This document shows, one piece after another, positions 1 through 5,891 of a DNA stretch of 5,891 nt. Under the pieces are notes generated by a model. It was not told the origin of the DNA and did not search any database. It saw only the letters and a program-made list of their open reading frames with translations. Made by a program: the position numbers and the translations under genes. Position 1 is the first letter of the stretch; each line of letters starts with the position of its first letter. This stretch comes from an uncultured Alphaproteobacteria bacterium. GTDB lineage: Bacteria; Pseudomonadota; Alphaproteobacteria; Caulobacterales; Parvularculaceae. The stretch spans positions 1 through 5,891 of the forward strand of contig CALKYG010000205.1 of the NCBI GenBank assembly GCA_938003575.1. The letters are read 5' to 3'.

Positions 1-332
1 GTAAGCCGTTTTTCGACGAGATGAGCAGTCTGCAAGACATTCTGGGCGCTTTTAATGACGCCGTCGTCGCCCAGGAATTCGCCAACCGACTAAGTATCGG
101 CGCGGGTGCGCAAGCGGCGAAGGCAGCGGGATTTGTTGCGGGCTGCCGAAGCGTCGAGGCCGCGTTCTATTCTTCGTCTGCGAAAGAGAGATGGCGCAGC
201 CTTGCGGCGCTTGCGCCATTCTGGCGAACGGCTGATACAGGCGGCGACCAAACGGGTTCGCAGCTCATAGAAGGCCGGCCCGGACCGCAAGTTTGCGCAG
301 GTTCTGCTGCGGCCGGGCGCCGAAATGGCTGA
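1..332 (+). CDS. CHAD-domain protein, C-terminal fragment (5' end outside window)
   Basis: The reading frame is open from the left edge and ends with TGA at 330-332, leaving 109 visible codons. An ATG at 21 is in frame, but the residues before it (KPFFDE) continue the domain, so it is probably internal. The visible part resembles the C-terminal helices of a CHAD domain: MSSLQDILGAFNDAVVA, then an AAGFVAG segment and a closing APFW. CHAD domains are alpha-helical modules known to bind inorganic polyphosphate. They occur alone or after a CYTH triphosphatase domain, and which applies here cannot be told from the fragment. After the FWR near position 226 come about 35 low-complexity Gly/Ala/Arg-rich residues that do not look like domain sequence. 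The last 68 bases overlap the convergent kinase gene antisense. The family call is fairly safe; the exact C-terminus is less so. Confidence 0.75.
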   Translation, partial: KPFFDEMSSLQDILGAFNDAVVAQEFANRLSIGAGAQAAKAAGFVAGCRSVEAAFYSSSAKERWRSLAALAPFWRTADTGGDQTGSQLIEGRPGPQVCAGSAAAGRRNG

Positions 333-1263
333 TCACCTCAGCGGCGGCGATGGAACCGAGCGCGCCGCATCTGGCCAGCGGAAGGTTGACCGAAAGACCG
401 TAGAGAAGTCCCGCCGCGTAGGCGTCGCCGGCGCCGGTCGTATCGACGAGCTTTTCCGGCGCGACCGGCTCAATGCGGGCGATTTCGCCCTCTCTGGGAA
501 TGAGCACTGACCCCCTCTCCGACAGAGTGACGGCGGTCAGCGGGCAAAGGTCGCGCGCCCGCTTTGCGATTTCATCGATATTGTCGGTCCCGAACAGCGT
601 TTCCGCTTCGCGCTCGTTAGCGAGAAGAATATCGACATGGGCGCCCGCAAACTCGATCAGCGCGGCATGCTGGCGATCGACGACACTTGCGTCTGACAAG
701 GTAAGCGCTGCATTACGTCCAGCGGCTTTGGCGATCTGGCAGGCTTTGACGAAGGCTTCCCGAGCGACCGGCTGCTCGAACAGATACCCTTCAAAAAAGG
801 TGATTCCAGCGCTCGCGATCATTTCAGGGATGATGTCGTCAGGCGATACGAAACCCGCCGATCCGAGATAGGTCGTCATTGACCGCTGCGCGTCCGGCGT
901 CACGTTGATCAGACATCGCGCCGTGCCCGGCCCGTTTTCAAGGGGAGCAGTGTCAAATCTGACCCCGAGCGCGCGAAGGTCGTGCCGAAAAATGTCGCCG
1001 AGCGTGTCGCTCGCCACCTTGCCGACGAATCCGGTTTTGCCGCCGAGCGAGGCGATGCAGGCGATAGAATTGGCGGCGGAGCCGCCTGAAATTTCCACGG
1101 CAGGCGCCATGGCGCCGTAAATATTCATCGCCTGTGTCTCGTCGATCAGCATCATTCCGCCTTTCGGTATCGAGTGCGAGGCGAGGAAAGCGTCGTCAGC
1201 TTCCGCGAGAACGTCGACAATGGCGTTGCCGACGCCGACAACGTCGAGTGTTGGAGAAACCAT
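265..1263 (-). CDS. Adenosine kinase-like PfkB-family sugar/nucleoside kinase
   Basis: This 332-residue protein belongs to the PfkB/ribokinase family, which phosphorylates a sugar or nucleoside hydroxyl with ATP. The best subgroup match is the bacterial adenosine kinase-like proteins, which would make AMP from adenosine in cytoplasmic purine salvage. The N-terminus DVVGVGNAIVDVLA (7-20) is the usual opening of this subgroup. Residues 60-90 carry the glycine-rich first PfkB signature (GGSAANSIACIASLGG and onward). Residues 274-280 (DTTGAGD) are the second signature: the anion hole plus the catalytic base, Asp280. Length is normal and nothing essential is missing. The ATG at 1263 is preceded by GAAGG six bases upstream (1270-1274 on the complement), which supports this start. 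The gene faces away from the lipoprotein gene and overlaps the CHAD gene at its 3' end. Substrate is inferred from family resemblance; other PfkB kinases accept ribose, fructose or related sugars. Confidence 0.88.
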   Translation of the reverse strand: MVSPTLDVVGVGNAIVDVLAEADDAFLASHSIPKGGMMLIDETQAMNIYGAMAPAVEISGGSAANSIACIASLGGKTGFVGKVASDTLGDIFRHDLRALGVRFDTAPLENGPGTARCLINVTPDAQRSMTTYLGSAGFVSPDDIIPEMIASAGITFFEGYLFEQPVAREAFVKACQIAKAAGRNAALTLSDASVVDRQHAALIEFAGAHVDILLANEREAETLFGTDNIDEIAKRARDLCPLTAVTLSERGSVLIPREGEIARIEPVAPEKLVDTTGAGDAYAAGLLYGLSVNLPLARCGALGSIAAAEVISHFGARPQQNLRKLAVRAGLL

Positions 1264-1397
1264 GAGTGACCTTCAATTAGTTGCGCGCGAAAGGACGGTC
1301 AATTAAGACATTTCGTCCGACAATGGACGATCGGGCCCGCTTTTCAGCCGAGATTGAACTTCGGTCAAGCCGCGGGCGGATGCGGGAGACAGGCTGA
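1264..1397. other. Divergent intergenic region between kinase and lipoprotein genes
   Basis: These 134 bases separate two genes transcribed away from each other, so promoters for both should lie here. I see a good ribosome-binding site for each: GAAGG on the - strand at 1270-1274 for the kinase, and GGGAG at 1383-1387, ten bases before the lipoprotein ATG. An inverted repeat sits near the middle and is listed separately. No -35/-10 pair is convincing on either strand. Confidence 0.6.
1313..1330. repeat. Inverted repeat TCGTCC-N6-GGACGA in divergent region
   Basis: Six perfectly paired bases on each side of a six-base spacer (GACAAT) form a dyad. Two bases further on is the perfect eight-base palindrome CGGGCCCG (1332-1339). 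The location, between two divergent genes and about 50-85 bases from each start codon, suits an operator. A T-run does not follow on either strand, so it is not a standard intrinsic terminator. No known regulator is recognised from the motif, and a six-base dyad can arise by chance in GC-rich DNA. Confidence 0.35.
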
Positions 1398-1781
1398 ATG
1401 CGCCGCTTGTTGATATTACTGACTGCGCCGTTCACAATTGCGGCATGCGCGACCGCAGGGCCGCAGACGGCGGCAAGCGGCGCATCGGCGAGCGCCGATG
1501 AGGCTTTCCTCGAGAGACCGGAGTTCAGGCTTTCTCAGATAGAAGCGAGCGAAGCGGCTGACCTTGATGCTCTGCTTGGCGCGCCTGATCTCGCGCGCGT
1601 CGAAGGCATGGGCGAGTTCCGGCGATATACGCTGTCGTCCTGCGCCCTGCTCGTCATTCTCTATCCGGACGAAACTGGCGTCCGCCGCGTTCGAAACGTC
1701 GAATCCGGGGCGCTGAAATCAGGCGCAGAAAAGCCAGATCTGACTCTTTGTCTTGCAAGAGGAAAATCGAAAATCTCCTAG
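1398..1781 (+). CDS. Small predicted outer-membrane lipoprotein, function unknown
   Basis: The 127-residue product begins with a classic lipoprotein signal: two arginines, a hydrophobic stretch (residues 4-14) and a lipobox IAAC with the lipidated cysteine at Cys17. The following residue is Ala rather than Asp, which under the usual rule favours the outer membrane. After a flexible Ala/Ser/Gly-rich linker (18-34) comes a compact domain: LDALLGAPDLARVEGMGEF (56-74), a probable beta strand ending in SSCALLVILYP (80-90), and a LCLARG motif (117-122). Cys82 and Cys118 could form a disulfide in the periplasm. The pattern of a G-P-x-x-x-R-x-E-G loop, an aromatic/Tyr strand and a Cys-hydrophobic-LYP strand recalls small uncharacterised alphaproteobacterial lipoproteins. 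No function can be assigned. GGGAG at 1383-1387 supports the ATG at 1398. The gene stands alone on its strand and ends on a CTAG shared with the convergent permease gene. Confidence 0.8.
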   Translation: MRRLLILLTAPFTIAACATAGPQTAASGASASADEAFLERPEFRLSQIEASEAADLDALLGAPDLARVEGMGEFRRYTLSSCALLVILYPDETGVRRVRNVESGALKSGAEKPDLTLCLARGKSKIS

Positions 1782-3487
1782 GCCGGCGCTGCAGCGGCCG
1801 TTCGAGACTGGCGCATCCACTCAAGTCCGGACGCTGCAACAGCGGCAAGCCCCAGCGCCGCCGTCAAATAGAATACGTAGGCGAAGCCGCGCTCTTCGAT
1901 CATTTCGCCGAGGGCGCCGCGGCCCAGCGAACCGATGAGCATCGTCAGGGACGCAAAGAGAGCGTACTGAACCGCTGCATGTCTGGGGTTCACGATTGAC
2001 GAGAGATATGCGACGATCGCCGCGCTTGCAAAACCGACCGCCAGATTTTCAGCGCCGATCACCATCATCAGTCGCGAAAGCCTTTCATCCATATTGACCT
2101 GTAGCGTTAACAGGTCAGCGACCGGCTGCAGGACGTGGAAGGCGCCGTAGAGATGGAATGTGCGCATGAAAGCGTCGGTCCATGCGCCGCCGCTTGCAAG
2201 ATCGGCGAACAGGAGATTCGTCGCCGCCGCGAGTATTGAACCGGCGAACAGGCACGGCATTCGGCCGAACCGCATGATCGCCGCCGCGCCGATGGCGATG
2301 CCGCCGAATGTCATCAGAGATCCAAAGAACTTCGATGCGATCGCCACTTCATCATTGGTGTGATGCAGCGCGCCGAAGTTTTCACCCATGTAGAACGGAA
2401 AGGCGAATGCGCCCCAGACAAGGTCTGCAAAGCGATAAGAAAGAATGAGCACGAGAACGAGGGCCGATCCGGCTCCGAGCCTGCGGATGACATCGGTCAT
2501 CGGCGCGAGAATAGAGGAATATAGAGCATCGAGCGCTATTTGCGCCGGCCACGGTCTTTCCATTTCCGCCCTGTTCACGCGCCCCTCAAGCCGAAGCATC
2601 AAAGCGGCGGCCGCGACCGGGGCGATGATCGACGCGATGATGATAAGCGGGCCGGTCTCGATCGTGAACTTGCGCGCATTCGCCTGATCCGGCGCATTCA
2701 GCGCGAACGCCATGAAACCGAAAAGCGCAGCAAAGGACCAGCCCCACCCCGCAAGCACCGGCAACAGCGCGATATTGCGCCACCGCGTCGCCGGCGCGTC
2801 CGCCGCGATGCTGACCGATTTCGTCGAATGCGGGCCGTCGGCGGCGATGAAAACGCCGGATACCGCCAGCGCCATGAGGGCTGCGAGCGCGGCGAATGTC
2901 GTATTCCATCCGAGCCGCGCCGCCATGATCAAGGCGCCCGCGCCGCCGAGAATGGCGGCGAGTCGGTAACCGACCTGATAGACTGAGGACAGGAGATCAA
3001 TCGGGGTCGCATCGTCCGCGACTTCGATGCGCCAGGCGTCGATCAGGATGTCCTGCGACGCCGACGCCAGGGTGCAAATGACGGCCGCCGCGGCGATGAT
3101 CCCGATGTCGGTCTGAGGCGAAACGGTGGATATGACCGCGAGTGCGCCGATAATGACCGCCTGCAGCAGGAATATGCCGGCGCGGCGCTGCCCCATGCTG
3201 AACAATCTCGGCGCTGGGGCGCGATCGATCGCCGGCGACCATAGAAATTTGAAGCTGTAGATGATGATGATCCATGAAAACACGCCGATCGTCTTCACAT
3301 CGATCCCGTCATTCGTGAACCACGCGTTCAAGGTGCCGGTAATAAGGATGTATGGAAGGCCCGCCGCGAATCCGAGGACAAACATGGCGAGCGCCTTGCG
3401 GCGTCTTAAAGAGCGAATGATTTCGCGCCAACTAGGCTTGCCGTTTGCGCCGGTCTTTATCGCTTTCGTCATCGAGCCGCCGTTCAT
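1778..3487 (-). CDS. ampG: AmpG-family muropeptide permease (major facilitator superfamily)
   Basis: This 569-residue inner-membrane protein has about 12-14 hydrophobic segments. Characterised AmpG permeases import GlcNAc-anhydroMurNAc and its peptides for cell-wall recycling and, in some species, for beta-lactamase induction. Family hallmarks are present in order: LGFAAGLPYILITGTLNAWF (38-57), FKFLWSPAIDR (79-89), ASQDILIDAWRIE (143-155), SVYQVGYRLAAIL (168-180), the amphipathic APMTDVIRRLG stretch before a YRFADLVWG helix (328-359), and VIGAENLAVGFASAA (476-490). Length exceeds E. coli AmpG (491) but is near the longer Pseudomonas form. There are two possible ATG starts, at 3487 and 3472. 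An in-frame TAG upstream excludes anything longer, and the first has a weak GGCGGA seven bases before it. The gene lies 66 bases downstream of the histidine kinase gene on the same strand. No amp beta-lactamase or regulator gene is visible here. Family call firm; exact substrate inferred. Confidence 0.85.
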   Translation of the reverse strand: MNGGSMTKAIKTGANGKPSWREIIRSLRRRKALAMFVLGFAAGLPYILITGTLNAWFTNDGIDVKTIGVFSWIIIIYSFKFLWSPAIDRAPAPRLFSMGQRRAGIFLLQAVIIGALAVISTVSPQTDIGIIAAAAVICTLASASQDILIDAWRIEVADDATPIDLLSSVYQVGYRLAAILGGAGALIMAARLGWNTTFAALAALMALAVSGVFIAADGPHSTKSVSIAADAPATRWRNIALLPVLAGWGWSFAALFGFMAFALNAPDQANARKFTIETGPLIIIASIIAPVAAAALMLRLEGRVNRAEMERPWPAQIALDALYSSILAPMTDVIRRLGAGSALVLVLILSYRFADLVWGAFAFPFYMGENFGALHHTNDEVAIASKFFGSLMTFGGIAIGAAAIMRFGRMPCLFAGSILAAATNLLFADLASGGAWTDAFMRTFHLYGAFHVLQPVADLLTLQVNMDERLSRLMMVIGAENLAVGFASAAIVAYLSSIVNPRHAAVQYALFASLTMLIGSLGRGALGEMIEERGFAYVFYLTAALGLAAVAASGLEWMRQSRTAAAAPA

Positions 3488-3553
3488 GCAGGGATCCGCC
3501 GCACTCTAGGGAAGTTCGCGGCCAAAAGAAGACCCCGAAGCGCATGGTTTAGA
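3488..3553 (-). other. Short gap between histidine kinase and permease genes
   Basis: The 66 bases between the kinase stop and the permease start contain no hairpin followed by a T-run on the - strand, and no clear promoter. This leaves cotranscription of the two genes possible. The gap is long enough for a weak internal promoter, so the operon is not proven. Confidence 0.4.
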
Positions 3554-5377
3554 TCAGGATGCGGCCTCAAGCGCTTCAGCCATGCCTGACCATTTGGCGA
3601 GCATTTCGTGCAGCTCGGCGGGCTCGAATGGTTTTGACATGAAGTCGCTCATGCCGGCGGCGACGCATTTCTGCCGATCGGCGGGCATCGCATTCGCTGT
3701 CAGCGCGACAATCGGCGTTTGAGCGGCCGCGCCGCCGAGCGCTCGAATCCTTCGGCTCGCCTCCAGCCCGTCGCAAACGGGCATGTGCATGTCCATGAGG
3801 ATGATGTCGTATCCGCCGTCCTTCGCCGCCGCAACAGCTTCCTCGCCGTTATGTGCTACATCGACCTTGTGCCCCCCTCTGCGCATCAGCGTCATGGCCA
3901 GAATGGCGTTGATCTGGTTGTCCTCGGCCAAAAGGATCCTGAGCGGTCGATCGGCTTGCGGCGTTTCCTTTCGTGCGAGGACAGGCGCAGGTTCGACCTT
4001 TCGACCGCCTCTTGCGATCTCGCGCATCAGCGTAGACTGCCGGATTGGTTTTATCAGGTAACCGTCAAAACCCTTCGCACGAAGTTCTTCGATGGCGGCG
4101 CGTTCATTCGGAGCGAGCAGCACCAGTGCGCGCGTCGCCTCAGCGAGCGCCATCTCCAGGTCTGTTCTGGTGAGGCTGCTGTCGCAAAGAAGCGTGGCGC
4201 CAGGCATCTCCCGAAGGGCGAACATCGCCTCCTTGAGATCCTGGGCGAAGCGGAAATTCGCGACGCCGAACGCCTGAAGCTGCAGCCTGAAAATACGGCC
4301 GAGAATCGGGGATGTCGTCGCAACCACGATCGGCGGCGCATCGACGCGCACCGGCGAGGCGTTTTCGGCGCTGCGGCCGGCGAAAACCGTGAAAGTGAAG
4401 ATGCTCCCTTTGCCTTCCTTGCTCCTGAAAGTGATGTCGCCGCCCATGGCGCGCGCCAGACCGCGAGAGATGGCAAGACCCAGTCCGGTCCCTTGCGCGC
4501 GGCGTTCCGCATCGCGATCGGCCTGCATGAACTTCTCAAAGATCGAAGCCTGACATTCGCGCGCGATGCCGGCCCCGGTATCGCGGATAACGCCGACAAG
4601 GGTCACGCCTTCGACCGAAAGCTCCGTATGCAGTTCGATCGCGACGCCGCCGGCTGCCGTGAACTTGATCGCGTTGCCGGCGAGATTGAGCAGAATCTGG
4701 CGCACGCGCGCCTCATCGCCGAGCAGCCTTCTCGGCGTCGTCGGATCGACAAATCCTGCAATCTCGATTCCTTTCTCCGCTGCGCGGGGCGACAAAAGCT
4801 CGGTCACGCCTTGAAGCAGTGCGTAAGGATCGTAAGGCGCGGACTCGAATTCCAGCTTTCCGGCGTCGAGTTTCGAAAAATCGAGAATATCGTTCGTCAG
4901 GGCTAGCAGGCTCGAACCGGACTGGCGGACCGCTTCAACATAGGCGCGCTGGTTCGGCGTCAGGTCGGTATCAAGCAACAGGGCCGCCATGCCAAGGATG
5001 CCGTTGAGCGGCGTGCGCATTTCGTGGCTGATTGTGGCGATGAATTGGACTTTGTCTCCTCCGGTCTCGACAGGCGCCTCTTCGGGCGGGGAGGGGGCGT
5101 CGATGCGACCCTCATAGAGCCGTTCGCCGCTCGGAAGAGTCTCAAGCCGCCAGCTGACGACCGTGTCGCCAGCCGGCGTTTTCGCCGCAGTCCTGAAATT
5201 CCTGACTTCGCCCGGTTGACCGGCGGCGCAGGGAGCAAACTCGCGCCCGTGCCATCCGACGGCCGGCGACCCGAAAAGATCCGCAAAGTTCCGGTTTACG
5301 AAACGAATGGCGTCGGAAGTATCGCACAGGACGATTAACTCGCCTGACAGATGTGTTGCAGCCGAATCTGCGGTCAT
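3554..5377 (-). CDS. Soluble PAS hybrid sensor histidine kinase with degenerate and intact receiver domains
   Basis: This 607-residue protein has no membrane-spanning segment, so it should act in the cytoplasm. Domain order: a PAS-like sensor (about 12-92); a HisKA dimerisation domain with the phosphoacceptor in SHEMRTPLNG (His118); a HATPase_c domain with N box (Asn231/Asn235, NLAGNAIKF), G1 box DTGAGI (266-271), F box (IFEKF, 279-283) and G2 box GTGLGL (296-301); a receiver-like domain (about 348-457); and a canonical receiver (about 480-595). The last has acidic residues Glu485/Asp486, phosphoacceptor Asp529 in ILMDMHMP, Thr560 and Lys582. The receiver-like domain lacks the acidic pair (ATTSP in its place) but keeps Asp399 and Lys443-Pro444. 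No Hpt or output domain follows, so the phosphate probably passes to a separate Hpt protein or regulator. The ATG at 5377 has GAGGGG about twelve bases upstream. The signal sensed and the target are unknown. Confidence 0.92.
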   Translation of the reverse strand: MTADSAATHLSGELIVLCDTSDAIRFVNRNFADLFGSPAVGWHGREFAPCAAGQPGEVRNFRTAAKTPAGDTVVSWRLETLPSGERLYEGRIDAPSPPEEAPVETGGDKVQFIATISHEMRTPLNGILGMAALLLDTDLTPNQRAYVEAVRQSGSSLLALTNDILDFSKLDAGKLEFESAPYDPYALLQGVTELLSPRAAEKGIEIAGFVDPTTPRRLLGDEARVRQILLNLAGNAIKFTAAGGVAIELHTELSVEGVTLVGVIRDTGAGIARECQASIFEKFMQADRDAERRAQGTGLGLAISRGLARAMGGDITFRSKEGKGSIFTFTVFAGRSAENASPVRVDAPPIVVATTSPILGRIFRLQLQAFGVANFRFAQDLKEAMFALREMPGATLLCDSSLTRTDLEMALAEATRALVLLAPNERAAIEELRAKGFDGYLIKPIRQSTLMREIARGGRKVEPAPVLARKETPQADRPLRILLAEDNQINAILAMTLMRRGGHKVDVAHNGEEAVAAAKDGGYDIILMDMHMPVCDGLEASRRIRALGGAAAQTPIVALTANAMPADRQKCVAAGMSDFMSKPFEPAELHEMLAKWSGMAEALEAAS

Positions 5378-5503
5378 GCGAGCGCCGGACCCCTCACGAA
5401 AATCGAGTGCAGATTGATTGCAATTGCGCCTGAAAATTCAGTTAGAGGGCGTGGTTAACCTATGGCGCCTGATATCGATGCATTTTTAATCGGCGCCGCG
5501 CCG
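5378..5503. other. Intergenic region upstream of the histidine kinase gene, rich in palindromes
   Basis: This 126-base gap is noticeably richer in A and T than the genes beside it. It holds a run of perfect short dyads: GCAATTGC (5420-5427), CTGAA-AA-TTCAG (5430-5441), GGTTAACC (5453-5460), GGCGCC (5464-5469 and 5492-5497), GATATC (5471-5476), ATCGAT (5474-5479) and ATGCAT (5478-5483). This is where a promoter for the kinase gene would be expected, and the dyads could be operators. No -35/-10 pair is convincing. A CGGCG/CGCCG hairpin just after the ATPase gene is followed by ATTAAAAATG rather than a T-run, so it is not an intrinsic terminator for that gene. Confidence 0.45.
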
Positions 5504-5891
5504 CTAGGCTCTAAGGGCCTCGCCGGCGCCCATCGGCAGCGCTCCGACGCCGTCCCGCCGCCGGTAACTCACCGCTTCCGCAATATGGCGGCGGCGCACG
5601 GCGTCGACACCCTCAAGGTCAGCGAGGGTTCGCGCGACGCGAAGGATGCGGTGATAGCCCCGCGCGGAAAAACCCAGCGTTTCCGCCGCGCGGGTCAGCA
5701 ATGCTGAGCCGTCCGCGTCCGGCGAAGCGACGCGCTCGAGCGCGGCGTCAGGAAGCGCCGCATTGACGACTGCGCCGCCGCATTCGTTCCGCGACCGGTG
5801 GATTTGAATGTTTCGCGCCGCCTCGACGCGAGCGGCGACGATTGCCGAAGGCTCGCCGGTCGACGGCGCAGCAAGATCCGACGGCGTCACC
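5504..5891 (-). CDS. comM: YifB/ComM-type AAA+ ATPase, C-terminal fragment (5' end outside window)
   Basis: The frame is open to the right edge and ends with TAG at 5504-5506. The visible 129 codons match the C-terminal part of the YifB/ComM (magnesium-chelatase-like) family. An in-frame GTG at 5890 encodes an internal valine, not the start, because the domain is only partly present. Key features are a RVEAARNIQ helix, the motif GFSARGYHRILRVARTLADL (fragment residues 73-92) with an arginine in SAR that probably serves as the sensor-2 residue, and the closing HIAEAVSYRR helix. A 17-residue tail follows. ComM is a hexameric helicase that drives branch migration of incoming DNA during natural transformation in Vibrio cholerae, but homologues are common in bacteria not known to be competent. 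The Walker A and B motifs lie outside the window. The gene is in the same direction as the histidine kinase gene, 126 bases upstream of it. Confidence 0.88.
   Translation of the reverse strand, partial: VTPSDLAAPSTGEPSAIVAARVEAARNIQIHRSRNECGGAVVNAALPDAALERVASPDADGSALLTRAAETLGFSARGYHRILRVARTLADLEGVDAVRRRHIAEAVSYRRRDGVGALPMGAGEALRA

Noticed and set aside
473..871. A 132-codon frame on the + strand opposite the adenosine kinase-like gene
   Set aside because: It is antisense to a well-supported PfkB gene, has low-complexity Ser/Ala content, and has no matching domain.
1274..1302. Possible -35/-10 pair on the - strand before the kinase: TTGACC (1297-1302), 17-base gap, TAATTG (1274-1279)
   Set aside because: The spacing is ideal, but the -10 match is weak and transcription would start about at 1267, removing the good GAAGG ribosome-binding site at 1270-1274.
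4054..4599. A 181-codon frame on the - strand inside the histidine kinase gene
   Set aside because: It is an alternate frame of the same strand, Arg/Ser-rich with no motif, and the kinase frame covers it without interruption.
3719..4906. A 395-codon open frame on the + strand opposite the histidine kinase gene
   Set aside because: It is fully antisense to a gene whose domains and catalytic motifs are unmistakable. Its translation is rich in Arg, His and Ala without recognisable domains, as expected for a shadow frame in GC-rich DNA.
5484..5503. Possible intrinsic terminator after the YifB/ComM-type gene
   Set aside because: The CGGCG/CGCCG hairpin is only five base pairs and is followed on the transcribed strand by an A-rich, not T-rich, stretch.
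5888..5890. GTG as the start of the YifB/ComM-type protein
   Set aside because: Only the C-terminal part of the family is present downstream of it; the frame continues to the window edge, so this is an internal valine codon.

Overview
The window looks like GC-rich chromosomal DNA from an alphaproteobacterium. This rests on the style of the proteins: an adenosine kinase-like PfkB protein of the alphaproteobacterial type, a long AmpG-family permease, a PAS-containing hybrid histidine kinase, a CHAD protein and a YifB/ComM ATPase. The species cannot be named from the sequence alone. Gene density is high, intergenic gaps are short, and I see no insertion sequence, tRNA, rRNA, CRISPR array, phage gene or other mark of a mobile region.

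Layout from left to right: the 3' end of a CHAD-domain gene (+ strand, cut by the left edge) runs tail-to-tail into a PfkB-family adenosine kinase-like gene (- strand), with a 68-base overlap. A 134-base divergent region separates that kinase from a small predicted lipoprotein gene (+ strand). The lipoprotein gene ends on the same CTAG tetranucleotide as the oppositely oriented AmpG-like permease gene. Upstream of the permease, on the same - strand, lies a soluble hybrid sensor histidine kinase gene (66-base gap, no visible terminator). Upstream of that lies the 3' end of a YifB/ComM-type AAA+ ATPase gene, cut by the right edge (126-base gap, rich in short palindromes).

The ATPase, histidine kinase and permease genes all read leftward. 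The kinase and permease may be cotranscribed. If so, a cytoplasmic sensor would share a transcript with a transporter that, in characterised relatives, returns anhydro-muropeptides to the cytoplasm for cell-wall recycling. That link is inference from gene order. The other genes (nucleoside salvage, polyphosphate-associated CHAD, DNA-uptake ATPase) look like housekeeping neighbours with no evident shared pathway.

I found no convincing previously undescribed system. The points most worth a second look are a degenerate first receiver domain in the histidine kinase, an uncharacterised lipoprotein with two cysteines besides its lipobox cysteine, unusually tight convergent gene ends, and inverted repeats in the two larger intergenic gaps.
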